Shown: positions 27,214 through 35,324, counted from the first letter of the stretch. The stretch: 44,159 nucleotides of DNA from Bacillota bacterium (GCA_023623185.1 JAMNXV010000109.1:1-44159); one strand, 5' to 3'. Program-made: numbers and translations. Notes: a model not told the origin generated them from the letters alone.

Positions 27214-27305
27214 AGCACTATTCTGCCCCGGGGAACGTTCAGCATACATGCCGTCCGGGCCAAGTGTCGCCACGGCGGGATGTGTCAACCGCTGCTACAC
27301 GCCCT

Positions 27306-27566
27306 GCAGCCGGTTCCTTCACACCTAAACCATATGGTCACAGGCCTCTGCGCCGCTCAACCCCAGCCGATTTCCACTTCGCCCCCAGGCCAAGTCGAAA
27401 TCCGCCGTGCTTCACACCCCGCAGCCGATTCCTTCACACCTAAACCACCAGGCAACAGGCCCCTGCCCCGCTCAACCCCGGCCGATTTCCACTTCGCCCC
27501 CGGGCCAAGTCGAAATCCGCCGTGCTTCACGCCCCGCAGCCGGTTCCTTCACACCTAAACCACCCG
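27306..27566. repeat. 115-bp tandem direct repeat, two full copies plus partial
   Basis: Units start at 27306, 27421 and 27536, a regular period of 115 bp. The two full copies differ at only a few positions and a third is cut after about 30 bp; a degraded piece of a preceding unit is visible at 27288-27305. Each full unit contains an imperfect 34-bp palindrome running from gatttc to gaaatc (27369-27402 and 27484-27517). Confidence 0.92.
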
Positions 27567-27635
27567 CAGAGGCGGCGCCGCTCGACTCCAGCACAGCCGA
27601 CCCAGCGAAGTGCCCCAGCCCCCGCGGCGCGCCCC

Positions 27636-29021
27636 CTACCCCACACGCCTGGAGAGAATCTCCGCCGCCAGCGCGAGCTGCTTCTCCACCTCGGCGGGGG
27701 CGGTGCCCCCCTGCGACGTGCGCAGGTTGACGCAGGTCTCGGGGGCGATGGCCTCGTAGATGTCCGCCTCGAACAGCTCCGAGAACCCCTTGAACTCCTC
27801 CAGCGTGCAGTCGGCCAGATACTTGCCCCGCTCGATGCAGTAGAGCACCGCCCGGCCCACCACCTCGTGGGCCTCCCGGAAGGGCATGCCCTTCTTGGCC
27901 AGATAGTCGGCCATGTCGGTGGCGTTGGAGAAGTCCTGCCGCACCGCCTGCGCCATCCGCTCCCGGTTGAACTTCACCGTCGCCAGCATGCCCGTCATCA
28001 CCGTGAGGCAGGCCTTCAGGGTGTCCACCGCGTCGAAGAGCCGCTCCTTGTCCTCCTGGAGGTCGCTGTGGTAGGTGAGGGGCAGCCCCTTCAGGACCGT
28101 CAGCAGGGCCATCAGGTCGCCGTAGATGCGGCCGGTCTTCCCCCGCACGATCTCGGCCACGTCGGGGTTCTTCTTCTGCGGCATGATGGACGAGCCGGTG
28201 GCGTAGGCATCGTCCATCTCCACGAAGCCGAACTCCGTGGAGGACCAGTTGACCAGCTCCTCCGCCAGGCGGGAGAGGTGCATCTGGCAGATGGCGGCCG
28301 CCGCGACGAACTCGACGATGAAGTCCCGGTCGCTCACCGCATCCATGGAGTTGGGATAGACCCCGGCGAAGCCCAGCTCGGCCGCGGTGAACTCCCGGTC
28401 GATGGGGAAGGTCGTGCCCGCCATGGCCCCGGCGCCCAGGGGCGAGATGTCCGCCCGCCGCAGGGCGTCGGCGAACCGGCCGTAGTCCCGCTCCAGCATC
28501 CAGAAGTAGGCCATCAGGTGGTGCGAGAGCAGGACGGGCTGCGCCCGCTGCAGGTGGGTGTAGCCGGGCATGATCACGCCCAACTGCTCCCGGGCCCGGT
28601 CCAGCAGCGTCCCCTGCAGGTCGCTGACCAGCCGCTGCACCGCGGCGATCTCCTCCTTCACCCACAGGTGCACGTCGGTGACCACCTGGTCGTTGCGGCT
28701 GCGGGCAGTGTGCAGCCGGCCCCCCACCGGGCCGATCTTCTCGATCAGCCGCTTCTCGATGTTCAGGTGGATATCCTCGTACTCCTGGCGGAAGGGGAAT
28801 TGCCCGGCATCGATCTCGGCCTCGATCTCCCTGAGCCCCTGCTCGATCAGGGCGGCATCCTCCGCGGATATGATGCCCTGCTTCCCCAGCATGCGGGCGT
28901 GGGCGATCGACCCCCGGATGTCCTGCTTGTAGAGCCGGCGGTCAAACGCCAGCGACGAGGTGAACCCCTCGGCGGTCTTGTCCGCAGGCTTGGTGAAGCG
29001 CCCTCCCCAAAGCTTGGTCAT
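27636..29021 (-). CDS. argH: Argininosuccinate lyase
   Basis: ArgH cleaves argininosuccinate to arginine and fumarate, the last step of arginine synthesis. The product of about 461 residues has the family's full length. It begins MTKLWGGRFTKP, has HTARSRNDQV near residue 105 and TVLQRAQP-like YTHLQRAQPVLLSHH. The fumarase-superfamily signature GSSIMPQKKNPD, with the catalytic Ser loop, is at about residues 276-287. ATG at 29021 has GAGGAGG 8 nt upstream; an in-frame ATG at 29042 is less likely. No other arg gene is adjacent. The promoter at 29057-29085 is overlapped by an ARG-box-like sequence. Confidence 0.96.
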   Translation of the reverse strand: MTKLWGGRFTKPADKTAEGFTSSLAFDRRLYKQDIRGSIAHARMLGKQGIISAEDAALIEQGLREIEAEIDAGQFPFRQEYEDIHLNIEKRLIEKIGPVGGRLHTARSRNDQVVTDVHLWVKEEIAAVQRLVSDLQGTLLDRAREQLGVIMPGYTHLQRAQPVLLSHHLMAYFWMLERDYGRFADALRRADISPLGAGAMAGTTFPIDREFTAAELGFAGVYPNSMDAVSDRDFIVEFVAAAAICQMHLSRLAEELVNWSSTEFGFVEMDDAYATGSSIMPQKKNPDVAEIVRGKTGRIYGDLMALLTVLKGLPLTYHSDLQEDKERLFDAVDTLKACLTVMTGMLATVKFNRERMAQAVRQDFSNATDMADYLAKKGMPFREAHEVVGRAVLYCIERGKYLADCTLEEFKGFSELFEADIYEAIAPETCVNLRTSQGGTAPAEVEKQLALAAEILSRRVG

Positions 29022-29056
29022 GGCACGCGGCCTCCTCATCATCCAGATCTCGCATG

Positions 29057-29085
29057 ATTATACTATCGGTCGCATAATTATTCAA
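29057..29085 (-). promoter_or_regulatory. SigA promoter of argH with an ARG-box-like overlap
   Basis: TTGAAT (29085-29080) and TATAAT (29062-29057) have a 17-bp spacer. Reading on the minus strand from the -35, TTGAATAATTATGC resembles the ArgR/AhrC half-operator TGAATwwwwATTCA, with the first half perfect and the second half partly matching. This suggests arginine repression. Confidence 0.75.
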
Positions 29086-29093
29086 CCGCAGGT

Positions 29094-29124
29094 GAAAGAA
29101 ACGGCCGGGCGAAAAGCCCGGCCG
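29094..29124 (-). terminator. Rho-independent terminator after the CYTH gene
   Basis: A 9-bp G/C stem (29102-29110 with 29116-29124) with a GAAAA-complement loop is followed on the minus strand by TTTCTTTC. It separates the CYTH gene from the argH promoter. Confidence 0.88.
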
Positions 29125-29161
29125 GCTGCGTTCCGATCAGTCGGCTCGGCCGTCGGCAGCA

Positions 29162-29809
29162 TCACCGCCGCGCGAGGTCAAGCCCCCGCTCCAGCTTGGA
29201 CCGGCCCGCCGCCCGCAGATGGCCCTCAGCCAGCGCGAGCAGCTCGGCTTCCACCGCGCGCAGCGGCTCTGGATCCACCAGGTCCGCCGCAGCCTCCACC
29301 TCAATATCGTAGTACGGTTCGGCGTCCAGACCGGGGTAGAGCACCCGGTCCAGCGTGAGGGTGCCGATCTCGCCGATCGTCCGCGAGAGCCGCTCCGTGT
29401 GCAGGTCCAGAACGGGCTCCAGGGGCCCGGCGGGGCGCCCCACGGCGAACGCGGCAAAAGGCACGGTGCCGCGCCCGATGAGCGGCCGGATGCGGCTCAC
29501 GACCTCCCTCAGGCTCCCCAGGTCCAGCGGGGCCTCGTACTCCTCCCGCTCGGTCAGAGACCCCTCCTGCGCGCGCTTCACCTTCAGCGTGACCAGGAGG
29601 CGGCCGTTCTCGCGGCGCACGCGCAGGCCGGTGCCGGCGGCCGCCAGGGCGCCATCATCCGTGTCGAAGTAGGTGTCGCGCATGGCGATCGTCTGCACGG
29701 GACCCAGGGGAAGTCCGGCCAGCTCCTCCCGCGCGGCCAGGCGCTCGAACAGGGCCGCGGGGCCGCCGGGCACGGTCGGGAGCACCTCCAGCTTGATCTC
29801 CACTTCCAC
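29162..29809 (-). CDS. CYTH domain protein
   Basis: This protein of about 215 residues has the CYTH (triphosphate tunnel) signature ExExK at its start (EVEIKLE). Conserved basic residues follow in tunnel strands (GLRVRRENGRLLVTLK and LTEREEYEAPLD), with later acidic strands. Members include class IV adenylate cyclase, thiamine triphosphatase and inorganic triphosphatase; which one applies here cannot be told. The GTG at 29809 is favoured, with AAGGTGA upstream; an in-frame GTG at 29818 would overlap the upstream gene by 4 bp. It is co-transcribed with the small Cys-rich gene before it. Confidence 0.88.
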   Translation of the reverse strand: MEVEIKLEVLPTVPGGPAALFERLAAREELAGLPLGPVQTIAMRDTYFDTDDGALAAAGTGLRVRRENGRLLVTLKVKRAQEGSLTEREEYEAPLDLGSLREVVSRIRPLIGRGTVPFAAFAVGRPAGPLEPVLDLHTERLSRTIGEIGTLTLDRVLYPGLDAEPYYDIEVEAAADLVDPEPLRAVEAELLALAEGHLRAAGRSKLERGLDLARR

Positions 29810-29814
29810 GGTAG

Positions 29815-30123
29815 TCACCTTCCCGGACTATGCACAGGTTCCGGACTGTGAACAGGTTGGAGCGAGAACCCTTCCAGCCGCCACGTCTGCCACGGCCCGC
29901 CGCGCATCGGGGCCACCGGCCCCTCGGGCGGCTGGCAGCCGCGTCGCAGCCACGCCCGCACGGCGGAGAGGTTCGGCACGGCGGTGTGGATGACGGTCCA
30001 CCGGTGCCCGCAGGCGCACGCTGCGGAGACGACCGCCCAGCGGCCGCTGTTGTCCAGCATCTGAAAGAGTTCCTCGCTGCTCCGCCCGCAGCGACGACAG
30101 GTGTTGCCAGTGTGTTGTCTCAT
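29815..30123 (-). CDS. Small Cys-rich hypothetical protein
   Basis: This protein of about 102 residues starts MRQHTGNTCRRCGRSSEELF. It has CxxC and CxC pairs (CRRC, and CACGHRW further on), which suggests a zinc ribbon, and ends in a duplicated PVHSPE/PVHSPG peptide. I cannot name it. The ATG at 30123 is chosen over an in-frame start at 30204 because an AAAGGA site lies upstream and the residues before it look non-coding. The start codon lies inside one arm of a 9-bp inverted repeat. Its stop overlaps the next possible start by 4 bp. Confidence 0.6.
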   Translation of the reverse strand: MRQHTGNTCRRCGRSSEELFQMLDNSGRWAVVSAACACGHRWTVIHTAVPNLSAVRAWLRRGCQPPEGPVAPMRGGPWQTWRLEGFSLQPVHSPEPVHSPGR

Positions 30124-30159
30124 TGCTGTCTGTCCTTTGACCATGAATTGGACAGCAAT
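30122..30159 (-). promoter_or_regulatory. Inverted repeat covering a start codon
   Basis: attgctgtc (30122-30130) and gacagcaat (30151-30159) form a perfect 9-bp inverted repeat with a 20-bp spacer. One arm contains the start codon of the small Cys-rich gene and the ribosome binding site is in the loop, so folding could hinder translation, or the repeat could be an operator. Confidence 0.45.
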
Positions 30160-30173
30160 TTCGGAGGATAACC

Positions 30174-30206
30174 TGTGAATACCTTGTGAACACCATGTGA
30201 ACAACG
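30174..30206. repeat. Three 11-bp direct repeats upstream of the Cys-rich gene
   Basis: TGTGAA begins at 30174, 30185 and 30196, giving three similar 11-bp units (about one helical turn apart). They lie between the hemW stop and the inverted repeat, in the likely promoter region of the Cys-rich/CYTH unit, and could be binding sites for a regulator on one DNA face. Confidence 0.65.
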
Positions 30207-30226
30207 TAATTTTTTTCGTCGCGCAC

Positions 30227-31477
30227 CTACACGAAGGCCTCCCAGACCAGGTTGGCCAGCCGCAGACCCCGCGGTGTCAGGCGCAGGGCGCCGCCCTCCC
30301 ACTCGACCAGCCCCTGCCGCTGCAGCCGCTCCACCTCAGCGCCGTAGACCGCGCTGATGGAGACGCCGAACCGCGCCGCAAAGCGGTGGTCGCTCACCCC
30401 TTCGAGCAGCCGGAGGCCCATGAACATCGTCTCCGCCATCTCCTGCCGCCTGCCGACCGCCTCTCCCGCCTCCACCGGCAGAACACCCCGCTCCAGGGCC
30501 GCCCGGTACGTTCCCGGATGTTTCAGGTTCCAGAAGCGGTAATGCTGCCCCGGCCGGCCCGGCGCCGTCTCCACCTCGCTGCCGCCCTGAACGCGGGATG
30601 CCGTGAGGCCGGGACGGGGGGCCCCGAGGTTCTCCAGGGGCGCCGCCAGTCGCAGGAACGAGTGCGCGCCGCAGCCGAGCCCCAGGTAGTGCTCGTTCCG
30701 CCAATAGATGAGGTTGTGCCGGCACCAGTGCCCCGGACGCGCGTAGTTGGAGATCTCATAGTGCTCGAACCCGGCGGCCTCCAGCAGGGCCTTGCCCTCC
30801 CGGAACATCTGCTCCTCCGCCTCCTCGGGCGGCAGGTGCAGGCGGCCGGCCTCGAAGGCGAGGTAGAAGGGCGTGCCCTCCTCCAGAATCAGGCTGTAGG
30901 CGCTGATGTGGGTGGGGTCCAGGCTGAGCGCCCAGGCGACGGTCTCGCGGAAATCCGCGGGAGTCTGGCCGGGCAGCCCGTACATGAGGTCGAGATTGAT
31001 GTTGGTGAAGCCCGCCCGCCGGGCAGCCGCCACCGCCTCCTCCACCTGCAGGGCATCGTGGATCCGCCCCAGCCGCTCCAGCAGGTGCCGCTGCCGGGCC
31101 TGTACGCCCAGCGAGATGCGGTTGGCCCCGGCGTCAAACGCCCGCTGAAGCTTCTCCCCCTCCACATCCACCGTGCCGGGGTTGCCCTCGATGGTCACCT
31201 CGGCGTCGGGCGCCAGGTTGAAGCGCTGCCGGATGCCGGTCAGCACGCGGGACAGCTGCTCCCCCTCCAGCAGGGTCGGTGTGCCGCCGCCCACGAAGAC
31301 GGCGATGACCTGCTCCCCCGCCACCTCGGGGCGGGCCGCCCAGAGTTCCATCTCCAGCAGCAGGGCGTCGACGTAGCGCGCCTGCTCCGTCCGGTCGGCC
31401 CCCGCGTGGCTGTTGAAGTCGCAGTACCCACACTTGTGCTGGCAGTAGGGGATGTGCACGTAGAGCCCTATCGGCAC
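30227..31477 (-). CDS. hemW: Radical SAM heme chaperone HemW
   Basis: This 416-residue protein is of the HemN-like radical SAM family now called HemW, a heme-handling protein that is often misnamed coproporphyrinogen III oxidase. It has the cluster motif CxxxCxxC (Cys12, Cys16, Cys19), GGGTPTLL in the SAM-binding part and ISLGVQARQ. A C-terminal HemN-type wing follows, with FAARFGVSISAVYG and LRLTPRGLRLAN. The N-terminal extra Cys of true HemN is absent. GTG at 31477 has GGGAGG upstream. It follows lepA by 53 bp, as in many Firmicutes. Confidence 0.93.
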   Translation of the reverse strand: MPIGLYVHIPYCQHKCGYCDFNSHAGADRTEQARYVDALLLEMELWAARPEVAGEQVIAVFVGGGTPTLLEGEQLSRVLTGIRQRFNLAPDAEVTIEGNPGTVDVEGEKLQRAFDAGANRISLGVQARQRHLLERLGRIHDALQVEEAVAAARRAGFTNINLDLMYGLPGQTPADFRETVAWALSLDPTHISAYSLILEEGTPFYLAFEAGRLHLPPEEAEEQMFREGKALLEAAGFEHYEISNYARPGHWCRHNLIYWRNEHYLGLGCGAHSFLRLAAPLENLGAPRPGLTASRVQGGSEVETAPGRPGQHYRFWNLKHPGTYRAALERGVLPVEAGEAVGRRQEMAETMFMGLRLLEGVSDHRFAARFGVSISAVYGAEVERLQRQGLVEWEGGALRLTPRGLRLANLVWEAFV

Positions 31478-31498
31478 AGGGCCAACCTCCCAACATGG

Positions 31499-31524
31499 CG
31501 GCCGGGCCCCAGAGAGCCCGGCCG
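31499..31524 (-). terminator. Hairpin between lepA and hemW
   Basis: A 9-bp G/C stem (31499-31507 with 31516-31524) lies 6 bp past the lepA stop, with no U-tract. It may only reduce read-through to hemW. Confidence 0.5.
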
Positions 31525-31530
31525 GTTGCG

Positions 31531-33342
31531 TCAGTCGTCGTCAGGGTTTGTGGAGAGCACGGCCATGAAGGCCTCCTGCGGGATCTCGACGGAACCGACC
31601 GCCTTCATCCGCTTCTTGCCCTCCTTCTGCTTCTCGAGCAGCTTCCGCTTGCGGGTGACGTCGCCGCCGTAGCACTTGGCCAGCACATCCTTGCGCAGCG
31701 GGGCGATGTTCTCGCGCGCCAAGATCTTGTTGCCGACGGCGGCCTGGATGGGCACCTCGAACATGTGCCTGGGGATGAGCTTGCGCAGCTTCCGCACCAG
31801 GGCGCGGCCCAGCTTCTGCGCCTTCTCCCGGTGAACGATGCTGGAGAGCGCGTCCACCGACTCGCCGTTCAGCAGAATATCCATCTTCACCATGTCCGCC
31901 TGCTCGTAGCCGGTCACTTCGTAGTCGAAGCTGGCGTAGCCGCGCGAGCGGGTCTTCAGCTGGTCGAAGAAGTCGTACATGATCTCCGACAGGGGCAGCT
32001 TGTAGTGCAGGTTGACCCGCTTCTCGTTCAGGTACTCCATGTTGAGGAAGGTCCCGCGCCGGTCCTGGCACAGCTCCATCAGGGGTCCCACGTACTCCGA
32101 GGGCGTTATGATTGAGGCCTTGATCACCGGCTCCTCCACGGAGGCGATATGGCTCGGATCCGGCCAGTCCGCGGGATTCTCAATCATCATCTGCTCGCCG
32201 CTGGTCAGGTTGACGCGGTAGATCACATTGGGGGCGGTGGTGATGAGGGCCAGGTCGAACTCCCGCTCCAGCCGCTCCTGGATGATGTCCATGTGCAGGA
32301 GCCCCAGGAAGCCGCAGCGGAAGCCGAGCCCCAGCGCCTCCGACGTCTCGGGTTCGAACGACAGCGAGGCATCGTTCAGCTGAAGCTTCTCCAGGGCCTC
32401 CCGCAGGCGGCCGTAGTCGTTGGACTCCACCGGGTACAGGCCCGTGAACACCATCGGCGTCGCGCGGCGGTAGCCGGGCAGCGGCTCCGGGGCGGGATTC
32501 TCCGCCAGGGTGATGGTGTCGCCCACCCGGACATTCTTGACCTCCTTGATGGTCGCGGCCAGGGCACCGACCTCGCCGGCCGCCAGCTCCTCCACCGGGG
32601 TCAGGCCCGGCCGGAAGACGTAGAGTTCGTCGACGATGAACTCCTTGCCCGTGGCCATGAAGCGAATCCGGTCGCCCTTCCTTACGGTTCCCTCAAACAC
32701 CCTGAAGTAGGTGATGACGCCCTTGTACGAGTCGTAGAAGGAGTCGTAGATGAGCGCGCGCAGCGGCGCCCGCCGGTCGCCCTGAGGCGGCGGGATGAAA
32801 TTGACCACGGCCTCCAAAATCTCCTTCATGCCGATGCCGGCCTTGGCGGAGGCCATGATGGCGATGGAGGTGTCGAGGCCGATGACCTCCTCGATCTCCT
32901 GCTTGACCTTCTCCGGGTCGGCCGAGGGCAGGTCGATCTTGTTGATCACGGGGATGATCTCCAGGTCGTGTTCCAGGGCCATGTAGACGTTGGCCAGGGT
33001 TTGCGCCTCGATGCCCTGCGACGCATCCACCACCAGCAGGGCGCCCTCACAGCCCGCCAGGGCCCGCGAGACCTCGTAGGTGAAGTCAACGTGGCCGGGC
33101 GTGTCGATGAGGTTGAGCACGTACTGCTGGCCGTCGTCAGCCGCGTACTCCATGCGGACCGACTGGGCCTTGATGGTGATGCCGCGCTCCCGCTCCAGGT
33201 CCATGTTGTCAAGGACCTGATCCTCCATCTCCCGCTGGGTCAGCACCCCGGTAAACTCGATCAGCCGGTCGGCCAGGGTGGACTTGCCGTGGTCGATATG
33301 GGCGATGATGCAAAAGTTGCGAATATGCTTCTGGTCGACCAT
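31531..33342 (-). CDS. lepA: Elongation factor 4 (LepA)
   Basis: LepA is a translational GTPase that binds ribosomes and can back-translocate or aid 30S assembly. The 603-residue protein has the family length. G1 is AHIDHGKST (residues 14-22), [12 protein letters not shown] is G3 and [10 protein letters not shown] is G4. The EF-G-like domains and the LepA-specific C-terminal domain end with [16 protein letters not shown] at 33342 has GGAGGCAGAAAGGAAGG upstream. It has its own promoter with an extended -10 at 33381-33410, so it is transcribed separately from spoIIP. Confidence 0.98.
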   Translation of the reverse strand: MVDQKHIRNFCIIAHIDHGKSTLADRLIEFTGVLTQREMEDQVLDNMDLERERGITIKAQSVRMEYAADDGQQYVLNLIDTPGHVDFTYEVSRALAGCEGALLVVDASQGIEAQTLANVYMALEHDLEIIPVINKIDLPSADPEKVKQEIEEVIGLDTSIAIMASAKAGIGMKEILEAVVNFIPPPQGDRRAPLRALIYDSFYDSYKGVITYFRVFEGTVRKGDRIRFMATGKEFIVDELYVFRPGLTPVEELAAGEVGALAATIKEVKNVRVGDTITLAENPAPEPLPGYRRATPMVFTGLYPVESNDYGRLREALEKLQLNDASLSFEPETSEALGLGFRCGFLGLLHMDIIQERLEREFDLALITTAPNVIYRVNLTSGEQMMIENPADWPDPSHIASVEEPVIKASIITPSEYVGPLMELCQDRRGTFLNMEYLNEKRVNLHYKLPLSEIMYDFFDQLKTRSRGYASFDYEVTGYEQADMVKMDILLNGESVDALSSIVHREKAQKLGRALVRKLRKLIPRHMFEVPIQAAVGNKILARENIAPLRKDVLAKCYGGDVTRKRKLLEKQKEGKKRMKAVGSVEIPQEAFMAVLSTNPDDD

Positions 33343-33380
33343 GTTGCCTTCCTTTCTGCCTCCAGAATAGGCTTCAGAGT

Positions 33381-33410
33381 ATTATATCACCACCTCCGGA
33401 GCGGGCACAA
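33381..33410 (-). promoter_or_regulatory. Extended -10 promoter of lepA
   Basis: TATAAT (33386-33381) is preceded by TGA, giving an extended -10, and TTGTGC (33410-33405) is the -35 with an 18-bp spacer. Confidence 0.8.
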
Positions 33411-33421
33411 CACGACGCGGT

Positions 33422-34525
33422 CTACTCTGCGCCCGGGTACTCCCCGGCCCGCAGCAGTTCCACCAGCGCATCGGCCAGGTGGTAGACGGCCCGCTCTGCC
33501 TCCTCGAACGTATTGAGGGCGTTGCCGATCTCCAGCAGAATGGCTCCGGGGAGGAGGTCCTGGTTGTAGCGGGCCTGCGGCGTGAGCGTGGGCAGGGTGA
33601 TGCCGGGATTGGCCTCCTCCATCTTGGCCATCAGGGCGTTGCAGAAGGCCAGGTTCTCCTGCCAGTGGGTCAGATCCTCCCTGGCGCCGATGACGCAGCG
33701 CACCCGGGCCACGGGCAGGCCGTCGACGTAGGTCGTGGAGTCCAGGTCCATGTTGCCGTCGCGGTGCAGGTCCATCAGCACCTTCACCGTCGGCGCCTCC
33801 CGCAGGATCTGGCGGGCCGTGGCCCGCGAGGACTGGTACGCGTAGTCGTAGCCCAGCTCCTGGTGCTTGAACGGGGCGTGCACCGTCGTGACCCCGAGGT
33901 CCCTGAGCCGGCGGGCCAGAATCGCGCCGATGTCCACGATGGTCCGCTTGCTGTGGTCGTAGGAGGCGATGAGCCTCAGGTCCTGGTCAGTGCTCACGGT
34001 CAGGTCGGGGAACTCCGAGATGTACGCCTCGTAGTCATGGGTGTGGTAAATCCCCACCAGGGGCAGCCCGTCGTTCAGCACCGTGACGGCGGGCTCCGGC
34101 CGGGGGGCGGGCTCCGCCGCCACCGCCGGCTCTGCGGCGCCGGTGTCGGGCCCCGGGCTCTCGCCGGACGGGAGCGACGGGTCCACGGTCATCGGCGGCG
34201 CGGGGGCCGCGCCGGGCCGCAGAAACGGCAGGGCCGCCTGAAACAGGGTATGGGGCCGCCCGGGCTGCCGGCCTGTCCACAGGAAGCGCAGCGTGCGGTC
34301 ATGCTGCTCTCCCAGGGGTCCTGCGGCCGCCAGCGCCGGCAGCGCCGCGCGCAGCATCTGCCGGGCGGTGGGCAATCCCGGCCGGAACAGGGCCATCCAG
34401 AAGGGGTCCTCGTCTGGCTCCGATTCGTGCAGCCGGCCTTCGGGCTCGCGGCCGCTCATGGCCGGCAGCGAGCCGGCGTCGGGCGGCTGCCGGTTCACCA
34501 GCAGACCAGCCGTAACGCTGATCAC
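33422..34525 (-). CDS. spoIIP: Stage II sporulation protein P
   Basis: SpoIIP is the septal peptidoglycan amidase and endopeptidase of engulfment, acting with SpoIID and SpoIIM. The 367-residue frame has the family's catalytic part: GIYHTHDYEAY with zinc-binding His, the region from KRTIVDIGAIL to APFKHQELGYDYAY, LMDLHRDGNMD, and ILLEIGNALNTFEEA at the end. A Pro/Ala-rich linker precedes it. The GTG at 34525 would cut the N-terminal membrane helix in half. The frame stays open upstream to an ATC codon at 34576, where CGAGGTGAG sits at ideal spacing, so the true start may be that ATC. It is upstream of lepA as in many spore formers. Confidence 0.92.
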   Translation of the reverse strand: MISVTAGLLVNRQPPDAGSLPAMSGREPEGRLHESEPDEDPFWMALFRPGLPTARQMLRAALPALAAAGPLGEQHDRTLRFLWTGRQPGRPHTLFQAALPFLRPGAAPAPPMTVDPSLPSGESPGPDTGAAEPAVAAEPAPRPEPAVTVLNDGLPLVGIYHTHDYEAYISEFPDLTVSTDQDLRLIASYDHSKRTIVDIGAILARRLRDLGVTTVHAPFKHQELGYDYAYQSSRATARQILREAPTVKVLMDLHRDGNMDLDSTTYVDGLPVARVRCVIGAREDLTHWQENLAFCNALMAKMEEANPGITLPTLTPQARYNQDLLPGAILLEIGNALNTFEEAERAVYHLADALVELLRAGEYPGAE

Positions 34526-34676
34526 GAGCAGGTAGGCGACCAGCAGCGGCCTCGCCGTCCAGAGGTTGCGGTCGATGGAAACTCACCTCGCCTGCGGTCG
34601 TCGGGCATGTCTCAGGGGCCGTACTCCAGTGTACGGACGAGCCGCAGACGTTATGACAAGCGCGAAGAGCGCCGCA

Positions 34677-34700
34677 GCCCCGACCTGTGCAGGTCGGGGC
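34677..34700 (-). terminator. Terminator after greA
   Basis: A perfect 10-bp stem (34677-34686 with 34691-34700) with a 4-nt loop lies 20 bp past the greA stop. The tail is not U-rich. Confidence 0.65.
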
Positions 34701-34720
34701 GCGCCGCCTATGCCTAATTC

Positions 34721-35203
34721 CTACTTTACGTCGACGATCTCGTACTCGATCTGCCCGGCCGGCGCCTCCACCACCACGACCTCACCCTTGGTCTTCCCCA
34801 TGATGGCCTTGCCGACGGGCGATTCGTTGGAGATCTTGTTCTTGGCCGGATCGGCCTCCACGGTGCCAACGATGGTGTACTCCAGCAGGTCGCCGTATTC
34901 CAGGTCCTTCAGCACCACTGTGGAGCCAAGCCGGATCTTGCCCGCTTCAGCCTCGTCCTCCGCATCGTCCATGATCACGGCGTTGCGCAACGTATTCTCC
35001 AGCATCGCGATGCGCCCCTCAACGAAGGCCTGCTCGTTGCGGGCGTCATCGTACTCGGAGTTCTCCGAGAGGTCGCCGTACGACCGGGCTTCCTTCAGGC
35101 GCTCCGCCACTTCCTTCCGCTTCACGTTCCGCAGGTAGTCCAGCTCCTCTTGAAGCTGCTGAAGGCCTTCCGGCGACAACACGACCGGCTTGTTCTCTTC
35201 CAT
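34721..35203 (-). CDS. greA: Transcription elongation factor GreA
   Basis: GreA rescues backtracked RNA polymerase by promoting transcript cleavage. The product of about 160 residues has the N-terminal coiled coil with the acidic tip motif (SYGDLSENSEYDDARNEQ, Asp and Glu of DLSEN being key) and the C-terminal FKBP-like domain ending VVVVEAPAGQIEYEI. ATG at 35203 is preferred over an in-frame codon at 35224, since the family starts near here and GAGGGAG lies upstream. It has its own promoter at 35284-35312. Confidence 0.96.
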   Translation of the reverse strand: MEENKPVVLSPEGLQQLQEELDYLRNVKRKEVAERLKEARSYGDLSENSEYDDARNEQAFVEGRIAMLENTLRNAVIMDDAEDEAEAGKIRLGSTVVLKDLEYGDLLEYTIVGTVEADPAKNKISNESPVGKAIMGKTKGEVVVVEAPAGQIEYEIVDVK

Positions 35204-35283
35204 ATCCGTCAATCTCCCTCGCAACCATCCGAATTGAAAAAAAGAAGAACCACGCAGAACACATGCCCGCTGGCTTCGCGGCT

Positions 35284-35312
35284 ATTGTACCTCCGCCGGG
35301 AACTAGAATCAA
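35284..35312 (-). promoter_or_regulatory. SigA promoter of greA
   Basis: TTGATT (35312-35307) and TACAAT (35289-35284) are separated by 17 bp, about 80 bp upstream of the greA start; the long leader has a run of T on the minus strand. Confidence 0.78.
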
Positions 35313-35324
35313 GTGATCTCACTG

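Larger units (their letters stand above)
26975..27635. other. Non-coding region with hairpins and 115-bp tandem repeats
   Basis: These 661 bp hold no recognisable gene. Open frames through it read only the repeats and resemble no protein I know. From left: a 13-bp-stem hairpin at 27015-27059; a zone with several G/C hairpins (27130-27213); the palindrome ccccgggg near 27230; and the 115-bp direct repeats from about 27306 to 27566, ending near the argH stop. Confidence 0.7.

Noticed and set aside
27306..27566. CRISPR array
   Set aside because: The whole 115-bp unit is repeated without unique spacers, and no cas gene is present.
27407..27730. Open reading frame running through the 115-bp repeats on the plus strand
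   Set aside because: Its sequence is the repeat read in one frame, then the end of argH in reverse; no ribosome site or family similarity.
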